The notes under the pieces: generated by a model
Told to the model about the DNA's origin: nothing
The model's input: only the letters and a program-made list of their open reading frames with translations
Databases searched by the model: none
Shown here: piece by piece, positions 31,599 through 40,935 of the stretch
Layout: each line of letters starts with the position of its first letter
Numbering within the stretch: position 1 is the stretch's first letter
From: Procambarus clarkii
Lineage: Eukaryota > Arthropoda > Malacostraca > Decapoda > Cambaridae
DNA length: 64,000 bases
Direction of reading: 5' to 3'
Assembly: GCF_040958095.1 (NCBI RefSeq)
Contig: NC_091216.1
Coordinates: forward strand, 7,396,381 to 7,460,380
Program-made: the position numbers and the translations under genes

Positions 31599-31811
31599 AC
31601 ATAAGAACATAAAAACAACGGTAACTGCAGAAGGCCTATTGGCCCATACGAGGCAGCTCCTATTTATAACCACCCAATCCCACTCATATACTTGTCCAAC
31701 CCGCGCTTGAAACAATCGAGGGACCCCACCTCCAGCACGTTACGCGGTAATTGGTTCCACAAATCAACAACCCTGTTACTGAACCAGTATTTACCCAAGT
31801 CTTTCCTAAAT
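31599..31811 (-). mobile_element. CR1-A 3' end fragment
   Basis: Antisense tail, leader and last coding stretch to CTTTCCTAAAT, then an abrupt switch to sense-strand ORF1 of another CR1-A copy at about 31812. It is a third, slightly different member of the 29.4-31.8 kb run (TATTTATAACC and AGCACGTT variants), matching the inverted fragments near 38.9 and 54.4 kb. Confidence 0.85.
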
Positions 31812-32530
31812 TGATTATGCATTGGAGAGTTGTGAAAGACAGGGGCCTTAAGAAGACTTTGATAAAGCCGCCTTCAAACGCCATAGCAACTTCTAATTCA
31901 TTTGACGTTTTGGAGGACGAGTGCTGTGGTGAGACTGCGGATCGCGCAAAAGGGAAAGCAACGAAGAGAAAGGAAGCGCAGGCCCCTCAGAAAGTAAAGG
32001 TACCTAAGCAAACATTAGTTGTGGGAGATTCCCAGATAAGGTATTTGGATAGAGCGTTTTGTGCTAGAGATAGGGGGAACAGGTTAAGGGTTTGCTATCC
32101 TGGAGCTGGCATTGGTGATATTATAAACAACATGAATGATATTATGGCTGGTAATGGGAACAATCCCATTATTTGCATTAGCGCGGGAGGAAATGATGTT
32201 GGTCGAGTTAGGAGTGAGGAACTGATTCAGAGGTATAAAACAGCCATAGAATTAGTTAGGAGCAAGGGAGGAATCCCGATCATATGTGGCATTCTTCCAA
32301 GAAAGGGAGTGGGAAATGAATGGATATCGAGGGCACTTGGTGTCAATTGCCGGCTGGAAAGATATTGCAAATCAAATGCAATATCTTTCATAGACAACTG
32401 GGAACACTTCTATGGAAGAAATGAAATGTATGCTCGTGATGGGGTGCATCTATCGAGAGCTGGGGTTGTTGCTGTTGCGAACTCGTTGGAGGAAGTGGTT
32501 AGAGGTGTTTGTTTGGGTTTAAACTGTTAG
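31812..32530 (+). pseudogene. CR1-A ORF1, C-terminal SGNH/GDSL-type esterase domain
   Basis: The open frame enters from the upstream antisense fragment, so the true N-terminus is missing. From WRVVKDRGLKKT it reads a Lys-rich linker (KATKRKEAQAPQ), then the esterase blocks. Block I is VVGDSQIRYLDR (nucleophile Ser in GDS), followed by the Gly-rich NRLRVCYPGAGIGD, block III CISAGGNDVGR and block V DGVHLSRAG (Asp/His pair). CR1 and L2-type ORF1 proteins are known to carry such esterase domains; their role may involve membranes or RNP handling. The stop TAG is at 32528-32530 and the ORF2 ATG follows 11 bp later. The 5' end of the element is lost. Confidence 0.85.
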
Positions 32531-32541
32531 TAGATAGAGGT

Positions 32542-33861
32542 ATGGGAATTGATTTGGAGGAAGGAGGTAATAAAAGTATGTGTTTGTGGGAGAAAGGAAT
32601 TGGCAAAACGATCAGGGAAAGAGAAGGTCCGCAAAATAACAATTCACTTAGGGTATATTACACTAACAGTAGAAGTCTAAGAAATAAAATTAACGAATTA
32701 AATGCTCTTGTCTGCACAGAAAAAATAGATATTATTGCACTTACCGAAACGTGGATGAATGTAGAAAATAGAGAACTATTAGCTGAATATCAAATATACG
32801 GATTTAAACTATTTCACACAGATAGATATATTAGACGAGGAGGTGGAGTAGCCATATATGTTAGGGACAATTTGAAATGTAGTCTCAAAGAGGGAATCAA
32901 AACAGAGCCACACACAGAAACTATTTGGATAGAATTAAACGAAAAAGCTAATAATATTATAATAGGAGTAATATATAGGCCACCAAATTTAGACAGAATG
33001 GAAGCAAAGCACCTATGGGATGAAATATCTAGAGCATCTAGATCTTACAGTATTTATGTCATGGGTGACTTTAATTTTAGCGGAATAAACTGGTTGAACA
33101 AAACAGGGAATAGTGAAGCAGAAGATTTTCTAGAATTAATTGACGATTGCTTTCTTACGCAACACATTAAGGAACCAACACGGGAAAATAATATTTTAGA
33201 TTTAGTGTTAACTAACAGGGAAACGCAAATTAATGACATCGAAATAGGGAGTGAGCTAGGGAGCAGTGATCACAAAGAAATCAGATTTAGCATAGAATGG
33301 AATAGACCAGTAGGAGAAAATTCTGTTAAAGTGCCAGATTTTCGAAAAGCTGATTTTAATAGCCTAAGAAATTTTTTGGGTCATATTGATTGGAAAGTCT
33401 TGGGTATGGGGTGTGGGCCGGTCTTGGAGCGAGACATGAACCCAGCGATAGGTGACTTAAATGGGGATTTCGATGTGGATTCAATATATAACTTATTTAA
33501 GAATATTCTAAACAAAGCACAGGAACGTAGTATACCATACAAATTGAATAGATCGAATACTAATGACCCAAAGTGGATAACAAAGAATTTGAAGAACCTT
33601 ATAGGTAAAAAGAGAGCTTGGTACAAAAGGATTAAAAATGGGGAGGTCACTTTAGAACAGGAATTCGTACAACTGGTTAGAAATGTTAAAAAAGAGATAA
33701 GGAAAGCAAAAAGAAACTATGAAGTTCGCATTGCAGGGCAAGCAAAGACAAATCCTAAAGGGTTTTTTCAGTTATATCGTACTAAGACTAGGGAAAGGAT
33801 AGGTCCATTAAAAACTGAGACAGGTCAAATAACAGATAGTGATGAAGAGATGAGTAGTATT
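32542..33861 (+). pseudogene. CR1-A ORF2 5' half, interrupted by nested copy
   Basis: Starts at ATG (MGIDLEEGGNK). The frame is also open upstream without an ATG, overlapping the end of ORF1. The complete AP-type endonuclease domain (TNSRSLRN, ALTETW, YRPPN, GDFNFSG, SSDHKE) and basic linker read without a stop to DEEMSSI. At 33861 an antisense CR1-A copy is inserted, adding KKNIRT and a stop. The remaining coding sequence resumes at 34803 (FNKYFVSVFTKEEL), with TATT repeated at both junctions. Without the nested copy this ORF would continue into the RT. Confidence 0.9.
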
Positions 33862-34802
33862 AAGAAGAACATAAGAACATAAGAACAAAGGTAACTGCAG
33901 AAGGCCTATTGGCCCATACGAGGCAGCTCCTATTCTATAACCACCCAATCCCACTCATATACTTGTCCAACCCGTGCTTGAAACAATCGAGGGACCCCAC
34001 CTCCACAATGTTACGCGGCAATTGGTTCCACAAATCAACAACCCTGTTACTGAACCAGTATTTACCCAAGTCTTTCCTAAATCTAAACTTATCCAATTTA
34101 TATCCATTGTTTCGTGTTCTGTCCTGTGTTGATACTTTTAATACCCTATTAATATAAGAACATAAGAACAAAGGTAACTGCAGAAGGCCTATTGGCCCAT
34201 ACGAGGCAGCTCCTATTCTATAACCACCCAATATCCCCCCGGTTATGTCCATTCATCCACTTGTAAACCTCTATCATGTCACCCCTAACTCTTCGCCTTT
34301 CCAGTGAATGCAACTTAAGCTTTGTTAATCTTTCTTCATATGAAAGATTTCTAATTTGGGGAATTAACTTAGTCATCCTACGCTGGACACGTTCAAGTGA
34401 ATTTATATCCATTCTATAATATGGCGACCAAAACTGAACTGCATAATCTAAATGGGGCCTAACTAGAGCAAGATATAGCTTGAGAACCACACCAGGTGTC
34501 TTGTTACTAACGCTGCGATTAATAAATCCAAGTGTCCGATTTGCCTTATTACGAACATTTATGCATTGATCCTTTTGTTTTAAATTCTTACTAATCATAA
34601 CTCCCAGATCCCGTTCGCAATCCGACTTCGCAATCACAACACCATCTAGCTCGTATCTTGTAACTCTATCATCATTACCTAACCTCAGAACTTTACATTT
34701 ATCAGCATTAAACTGCATCTGCCAATCCTTTGACCATTTCAAAACCCTATCTAGATCAACTTGAAGTGATAGGAAAACCCTATCTAGATCAACTTGAAGT
34801 GA
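33862..34802 (-). mobile_element. CR1-A copy nested in CR1-A ORF2
   Basis: Inserted antisense within DEEMSSI/FNKYF of the flanking plus-strand copy. It runs from its tail (33862) back to LSLQVDLDRV, with the last about 30 bp (AAAACCCTATCTAGATCAAC) duplicated at its 5' end (34741-34802). It carries its own nested 74-bp insert at 34156-34229. A near-identical copy lies at 39084-40023. Confidence 0.88.
34156..34229 (-). mobile_element. 74-bp CR1-A tail insertion with 5-bp TSD
   Basis: Only the antisense tail and 3' leader (to CTATAACCACCC) are present. AATAT at 34151-34155 and 34230-34234 flanks it and the host text is continuous without it. It is an extremely 5'-truncated insertion. Confidence 0.85.
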
Positions 34803-35352
34803 TATTTTTAATAAATATTTTGTATCTGTATTTACTAAAGAGGAACTTAACAATATGCCTTCAGCTGAACAAGTCTATGTGGGTGGGGACGAGGACAGGT
34901 TGACGAGTTTAGCAGTTACCAGGGAGGATGTTCTTAAACAAATAGTAAAACTCAAACCAAACAAATCCCCAGGGCCGGATGAAGTGTTTGCCAGGGTGCT
35001 TAAAGAATGCAAAGAGGAGCTTTGTGACCCACTGTCAACCATATTTAATAAATCAATAGAGTCAGGCAGAGTGCCAGAGTTTTGGAAAGTTGCTAATGTG
35101 ATACCAGTTTTTAAGAAAGGAGATAGATCACTTGCGTCTAACTATCGACCAATTAGCCTAACGTCTATTGTGGGAAAGTTACTCGAATCTATAATAGCAA
35201 ATAAAATTTGTCTTCATCTTGAAAAACATAAATTAATAATTGAGTCTCAACATGGTTTTATAAATGGCCGTTCATGTTTAACAAATTTGTTATCTTTTTA
35301 TTCTAGCATTGTTGAGGCAGTTGATAGTGGTAAGGATTGCGATGTTGTATAC
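34803..35352 (+). pseudogene. CR1-A ORF2 middle segment (RT fingers/palm start)
   Basis: Continuation of the ORF2 interrupted at 33861. It covers FNKYFVSVFTKEEL, KLKPNKSPGPDEVFARVL, FKKGDRSLASNYRPI, QHGFINGRSCLTNLL and ends at KDCDVVY. It stops just before the first catalytic aspartate (LDFSKAFD), where an antisense CR1-A tail is attached, giving IRT-stop. The variant C in NKICLHLEKH marks this copy and its duplicate at 40024-40573. Confidence 0.88.
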
Positions 35353-35714
35353 ATAAGAACATAAGAACATAAGAACAAAGGTAACTGCAGAAGGCCTGTT
35401 GGCCCATACGAGGCAGCTCCTATTCTATAACCACCCAATCCCACTCATATACTTGTCCAACCCGTGCTTGAAACAATCGAGGGACCCCACCTCCACAATG
35501 TTACGCGGCAATTGGTTCCACAAATCAACAACCCTGTTACTGAACCAGTATTTACCCAAGTCTTTCCTAAATCTAAACTTATCCAATTTATATCCATTGT
35601 TTCGTGTTCTGTCCTGTGTTGATACTTTTAATACCCTATTAATATCCCCTTTGTTATGTCCATTCACCCACTTGTAAACCTCTATCATGTCACCCCTAAC
35701 TCTTCGCCTTTCCA
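35353..35714 (-). mobile_element. CR1-A 3' fragment
   Basis: Antisense tail, leader and coding end back to the RRRVRGDM region (CTCTTCGCCTTTCCA), ending where the next CR1-A tail begins at 35715. Duplicate at 40574-40935. Confidence 0.88.
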
Positions 35715-38712
35715 TAAGAACATAAGAACATAAGAACAAAGGTAACTGCAGAAGGCCTATTGGCCCATACGAGGCAGCTCCCATTCTATAACCACCCAAT
35801 CCCACTCATATACTTGTCCAACCCGTGCTTGAAACAATCGAGGGACCCCACCTCCACAATGTTACGCGGCAATTGGTTCCACAAATCAACAACCCTGTTA
35901 CTGAACCAGTATTTACCCAAGTCTTTCCTAAATCTAAACTTATCCAATTTATATCCATTGTTTCGTGTTCTGTCCTGTGTTGATACTTTTAATACCCTAT
36001 TAATATCCCCCCGGTTATGTCCATTCATCCACTTGTAAACCTCTATCATGTCACCCCTAACTCTTCGCCTTTCCAGTGAATGCAACTTAAGCTTTGTTAA
36101 TCTTTCTTCATATGAAAGATTTCTAATTTGGGGAATTAACTTAGTCATCCTACGCTGGACACGTTCAAGTGAATTTATATCCATTCTATAATATGGCGAC
36201 CAAAACTGAACTGCATAATCTAAATGGGGCCTAACTAGAGCAAGATATAGCTTGAGAACCACACCAGGTGTCTTGTTACTAACGCTGCGATTAATAAATC
36301 CAAGTGTCCGATTTGCCTTATTACGAACATTTATGCATTGATCCTTTTGTTTTAAATTCTTACTAATCATAACTCCCAGATCCCTTTCGCAATCCGACTT
36401 CGCAATCACAACACCATCTAGCTCGTATCTTGTAACTCTATCATCATTACCTAACCTCAGAACTTTACATTTATCAGCATTAAACTGCATCTGCCAATCC
36501 TTTGACCATTTCAAAACCCTATCTAGATCAACTTGAAGTGATAGTGAGTCCTCCTCCGAATTAATTTCCCTACCGATTTTCGTATCATCGGCAAATTTGC
36601 AAATGTTGCTACTCAAACCTGAATCTAAATCATTTATATATATTATAAACAACAGAGGTCCCAGGACAGAGCCTTGAGGCACTCCACTTACAACATTTTC
36701 CCACTCTGACTTGATTCCATTTATACTAACTCTCTGTTTCCTTTGGTATAGCCATGCCCTAATCCAGCTTAATATAGCACCCCCAATACCATGAGACTCT
36801 ATTTTTTTAATCAGTCTTTCATGTGGCACTGTATCAAAAGCTTTGCTAAAGTCAAGGTATACAACATCGCAATCCTTACCACTATCAACTGCCTCAACAA
36901 TGCTAGAATAAAAAGATAACAAATTTGTTAAACATGAACGGCCATTTATAAAACCATGTTGCGACTCAATTATTAATTTATGTTTTTCAAGATGAAGACG
37001 AATTTTATTTGCTATTATAGATTCGAGTAACTTTCCCACAATAGACGTTAGGCTAATTGGTCGATAGTTAGACGCAAGTGATCTATCTCCTTTCTTAAAA
37101 ACTGGTATCACATTAGCAACTTTCCAAAACTCTGGCACTCTGCCTGACTCTATTGATTTATTAAATATGGTTGACAGTGGGTCACAAAGCTCCTCTTTGC
37201 ATTCTTTAAGCACCCTAGCAAACACTTCATCCGGCCCTGGGGATTTGTTTGGTTTGAGTTTTACTATTTGTTTAAGAACATCCTCCCTGGTAACTGCTAA
37301 ACTCGTCAACCTGTCCTCGTCCCCACCCACATAGACTTGTTCGGCTGAAGGCATATTGTTAAGTTCCTCTTTAGTAAATACAGATACAAAATATTTATTA
37401 AAAATACTACTCATCTCTTCATCACTATCTGTTATTTGACCTGTCTCAGTTTTTAATGGACCTATCCTTTCCCTAGTCTTAGTACGATATAACTGAAAAA
37501 ACCCTTTAGGATTTGTCTTTGCTTGCCCTGCTATGCGAACTTCATAGTTTCTTTTTGCTTTCCTTATCTCTTTTTTAACATTTCTAACCAGTTGTACGAA
37601 TTCCTGTTCTAAAGTGACCTCCCCATTTTTAATCCTTTTGTACCAAGCTCTCTTTTTACCTATAAGGTTCTTCAAATTCTTTGTTATCCACTTTGGGTCA
37701 TTAGTATACGATCTATTCAATTTGTATGGTATACTACGTTCCTGTGCTTTGTTTAGAATATTCTTAAATAAGTTATATATTGAATCCACATCGAAATCCC
37801 CATTTAAGTCACCTATCGCTGGGTTCATGTCTCGCTCCAAGACCGGCCCACACCCCATACCCAAGCCTTTCCAATCAATTTGACCCAAAAAATTTCTTAG
37901 GCTATTAAAATCAGCTTTTCGAAAATCTGGCACTTTAACAGAATTTTCTCCTACTGGTCTATTCCATTCTATGCTAAATCTGATTTCTTTGTGATCACTG
38001 CTCCCTAGCTCACTCCCTATTTCGATGTCATTAATTTGCGTTTCCCTGTTAGTTAACACTAAATCTAAAATATTATTTTCCCGTGTTGGTTCCTTAATGT
38101 GTTGCGTAAGAAAGCAATCGTCAATTAATTCTAGAAAATCTTCTGCTTCACTATTCCCTGTTTTGTTCAACCAGTTTATTCCGCTAAAATTAAAGTCACC
38201 CATGACATAAATACTGTTAGATCTAGATGCTCTAGATATTTCATCCCATAGATGCTTTGCTTCCATTCTGTCTAAATTTGGTGGCCTATATATTACTCCT
38301 ATTATAATATTATTAGCTTTTTCGTTTAATTCAATCCAAATAGTTTCTGTGTGTGGCTCTGTTTTGATTCCCTCTTTGAGACTACATTTCAAATTGTCCC
38401 TAACATATATGGCTACTCCACCTCCTCGTCTAATATATCTATCTGTGTGAAATAGTTTAAATCCATATATTTGATATTCAGCTAATAGTTCTCTATTTTC
38501 TACATTCATCCACGTTTCGGTAAGTGCAATAATATCTATTTTTTCTGTGCAGACAAGAGCATTTAATTCGTTAATTTTATTTCTTAGACTTCTACTGTTA
38601 GTGTAATATACCCTAAGTGAATTGTTATTTTGCGGACCTTCTCTTTCCCTGATCGTTTTGCCAATTCCTTTCTCCCACAAACACATACTTTTATTACCTC
38701 CTTCCTCCAAAG
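35715..38712 (-). mobile_element. CR1-A copy with complete ORF2, minus strand
   Basis: Tail at 35715-35740, ORF2 stop at 35786, coding back to EEGGNKSMCLW and a few codons upstream. At 38712 it is joined head to head to an inverted CR1-A 3' fragment through CTTCCTCCAAAGGAGGAAG, an 8-bp self-complementary junction. ORF1 is missing. Confidence 0.9.
35786..38686 (-). CDS. CR1-A ORF2: AP endonuclease + reverse transcriptase, ~966 aa
   Basis: Uninterrupted from MCLWEKGIGK (ATG at 38684-38686) to MSGIGWL-stop. The frame is also open further upstream, but that part comes from a fused inverted fragment. The endonuclease has TNSRSLRN, TETW, GDFNFSG and SSDHKE. The RT has PGPDEV, NYRPISL, YLDFSKAFD (first catalytic Asp), GVPQGSVLGP, FADD (second and third Asp) and a following LGV box. 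The C-terminal domain has LVRPHLDYAV and FRFRKDLGKYWFSNRVVDLW. It would make the nick and copy element RNA at the target. All visible catalytic residues are kept, so the enzyme could be functional if expressed; the element has lost ORF1 and its 5' promoter region here. Confidence 0.9.
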   Translation of the reverse strand: MCLWEKGIGKTIREREGPQNNNSLRVYYTNSRSLRNKINELNALVCTEKIDIIALTETWMNVENRELLAEYQIYGFKLFHTDRYIRRGGGVAIYVRDNLKCSLKEGIKTEPHTETIWIELNEKANNIIIGVIYRPPNLDRMEAKHLWDEISRASRSNSIYVMGDFNFSGINWLNKTGNSEAEDFLELIDDCFLTQHIKEPTRENNILDLVLTNRETQINDIEIGSELGSSDHKEIRFSIEWNRPVGENSVKVPDFRKADFNSLRNFLGQIDWKGLGMGCGPVLERDMNPAIGDLNGDFDVDSIYNLFKNILNKAQERSIPYKLNRSYTNDPKWITKNLKNLIGKKRAWYKRIKNGEVTLEQEFVQLVRNVKKEIRKAKRNYEVRIAGQAKTNPKGFFQLYRTKTRERIGPLKTETGQITDSDEEMSSIFNKYFVSVFTKEELNNMPSAEQVYVGGDEDRLTSLAVTREDVLKQIVKLKPNKSPGPDEVFARVLKECKEELCDPLSTIFNKSIESGRVPEFWKVANVIPVFKKGDRSLASNYRPISLTSIVGKLLESIIANKIRLHLEKHKLIIESQHGFINGRSCLTNLLSFYSSIVEAVDSGKDCDVVYLDFSKAFDTVPHERLIKKIESHGIGGAILSWIRAWLYQRKQRVSINGIKSEWENVVSGVPQGSVLGPLLFIIYINDLDSGLSSNICKFADDTKIGREINSEEDSLSLQVDLDRVLKWSKDWQMQFNADKCKVLRLGNDDRVTRYELDGVVIAKSDCERDLGVMISKNLKQKDQCINVRNKANRTLGFINRSVSNKTPGVVLKLYLALVRPHLDYAVQFWSPYYRMDINSLERVQRRMTKLIPQIRNLSYEERLTKLKLHSLERRRVRGDMIEVYKWMNGHNRGDINRVLKVSTQDRTRNNGYKLDKFRFRKDLGKYWFSNRVVDLWNQLPRNIVEVGSLDCFKHGLDKYMSGIGWL

Positions 38713-38717
38713 GAGGA

Positions 38718-38981
38718 AGTATCAACACAAGACAGAACACGAAACATTGGGTATAAATTGGATAAGTTTAGATTTAGGAAAGACTTGGGTAAATACTGGT
38801 TCAGTAACAGGGTTGTTGATTTATGGAACCAATTACCGCGTAACGTGCTGGAGGTGGGGTCCCTCGATTGTTTCAAGCGCGGGTTGGACAAGTATATGAG
38901 TGGGATTGGGTGGTTATAAATAGGAGCTGCCTCGTATGGGCCAATAGGCCATCTGCAGTTGCCTTTGTTCTTATGTTCTTA
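38718..38981 (+). mobile_element. CR1-A 3' end, inverted relative to neighbour
   Basis: Sense 3' coding end from VSTQDRTRN to MSGIGWL, then the leader and tail (TTCTTATGTTCTTA) at 38968-38981. It is fused head to head with the minus-strand ORF2 copy at 38712. The mirror-image arrangement occurs at 54339-54610. Confidence 0.9.
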
Positions 38982-39083
38982 ATTTGACGTCCTTAGGGCG
39001 TCTGTAGGCGGCCTTGTCAAGGTCTTCTTAAGACCCCTGTCCTTAACGACTTTCCACAACGATGTCTTGTTAATATTGGTCTC
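38982..39083 (-). pseudogene. CR1-A ORF1 internal fragment
   Basis: Minus-strand reading NKTSLWKVVKDRGLKKTL followed by RPPTDALRTSN matches the text just before the esterase linker at 31830-31900. It lies upstream of the esterase domain and extends ORF1 slightly beyond what other copies show. Mirror copy at 54236-54338. Confidence 0.8.
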
Positions 39084-40023
39084 ATAAGAACATAAGAACA
39101 TAAGAACAAAGGTAACTGCAGAAGGCCTATTGACCCATACGAGGCAGCTCCTATTCTATAACCACCCAATCCCACTCATATACTTGTCCAACCCGTGCTT
39201 GAAACAATCGAGGGACCCCACCTCCACAATGTTACGCGGCAATTGGTTCCACAAATCAACAACCCTGTTACTGAACCAGTATTTACCCAAGTCTTTCCTA
39301 AATCTAAACTTATCCAATTTATATCCATTGTTTCGTGTTCTGTCCTGTGTTGATACTTTTAATACCCTATTAATATAAGAACATAAGAACAAAGGTAACT
39401 GCAGAAGGCCTATTGGCCCATACGAGGCAGCTCCTATTCTATAACCACCCAATATCCCCCCGGTTATGTCCATTCATCCACTTGTAAACCTCTATCATGT
39501 CACCCCTAACTCTTCGCCTTTCCAGTGAATGCAACTTAAGCTTTGTTAATCTTTCTTCATATGAAAGATTTCTAATTTGGGGAATTAACTTAGTCATCCT
39601 ACGCTGGACACGTTCAAGTGAATTTATATCCATTCTATAATATGGCGACCAAAACTGAACTGCATAATCTAAATGGGGCCTAACTAGAGCAAGATATAGC
39701 TTGAGAACCACACCAGGTGTCTTGTTACTAACGCTGCGATTAATAAATCCAAGTGTCCGATTTGCCTTATTACGAACATTTATGCATTGATCCTTTTGTT
39801 TTAAATTCTTACTAATCATAACTCCCAGATCCCGTTCGCAATCCGACTTCGCAATCACAACACCATCTAGCTCGTATCTTGTAACTCTATCATCATTACC
39901 TAACCTCAGAACTTTACATTTATCAGCATTAAACTGCATCTGCCAATCCTTTGACCATTTCAAAACCCTATCTAGATCAACTTGAAGTGATAGGAAAACC
40001 CTATCTAGATCAACTTGAAGTGA
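39084..40023 (-). mobile_element. CR1-A copy, duplicate of 33862-34802
   Basis: Same endpoints, the same duplicated 30-bp end and the same 74-bp tail insertion (39377-39450) as the copy 5,221 bp upstream. One leader variant (TTGACCCATACG) is shared with the inverted-arm copy near 54185. Confidence 0.88.
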
Positions 40024-40573
40024 TATTTTTAATAAATATTTTGTATCTGTATTTACTAAAGAGGAACTTAACAATATGCCTTCAGCTGAACAAGTCTATG
40101 TGGGTGGGGACGAGGACAGGTTGACGAGTTTAGCAGTTACCAGGGAGGATGTTCTTAAACAAATAGTAAAACTCAAACCAAACAAATCCCCAGGGCCGGA
40201 TGAAGTGTTTGCCAGGGTGCTTAAAGAATGCAAAGAGGAGCTTTGTGACCCACTGTCAACCATATTTAATAAATCAATAGAGTCAGGCAGAGTGCCAGAG
40301 TTTTGGAAAGTTGCTAATGTGATACCAGTTTTTAAGAAAGGAGATAGATCACTTGCGTCTAACTATCGACCAATTAGCCTAACGTCTATTGTGGGAAAGT
40401 TACTCGAATCTATAATAGCAAATAAAATTTGTCTTCATCTTGAAAAACATAAATTAATAATTGAGTCTCAACATGGTTTTATAAATGGCCGTTCATGTTT
40501 AACAAATTTGTTATCTTTTTATTCTAGCATTGTTGAGGCAGTTGATAGTGGTAAGGATTGCGATGTTGTATAC
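40024..40573 (+). pseudogene. CR1-A ORF2 middle segment, duplicate of 34803-35352
   Basis: Open from NMPSAEQVY to KDCDVVYIRT-stop; identical in translation to the copy at 34855-35364. Truncated at both ends by antisense CR1-A sequence. Confidence 0.88.
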
Positions 40574-40935
40574 ATAAGAACATAAGAACATAAGAACAAA
40601 GGTAACTGCAGAAGGCCTGTTGGCCCATACGAGGCAGCTCCTATTCTATAACCACCCAATCCCACTCATATACTTGTCCAACCCGTGCTTGAAACAATCG
40701 AGGGACCCCACCTCCACAATGTTACGCGGCAATTGGTTCCACAAATCAACAACCCTGTTACTGAACCAGTATTTACCCAAGTCTTTCCTAAATCTAAACT
40801 TATCCAATTTATATCCATTGTTTCGTGTTCTGTCCTGTGTTGATACTTTTAATACCCTATTAATATCCCCTTTGTTATGTCCATTCACCCACTTGTAAAC
40901 CTCTATCATGTCACCCCTAACTCTTCGCCTTTCCA
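40574..40935 (-). mobile_element. CR1-A 3' fragment, duplicate of 35353-35714
   Basis: Antisense tail, leader and coding end back to CTCTTCGCCTTTCCA; identical endpoints to the upstream duplicate. Confidence 0.88.

Larger units (their letters stand above)
29430..31618. repeat. 1,095-bp perfect-looking tandem duplication
   Basis: Everything from the GGTAACTGCAG leader near 29430 recurs 1,095 bp downstream: 29466 matches 30561, 30023 matches 31118, 30070 matches 31165, 30301 matches 31396. By eye the two units show no difference in the coding stretches. The unit is a pair of CR1-A fragments plus the 30-bp AT-rich linker. Confidence 0.9.
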
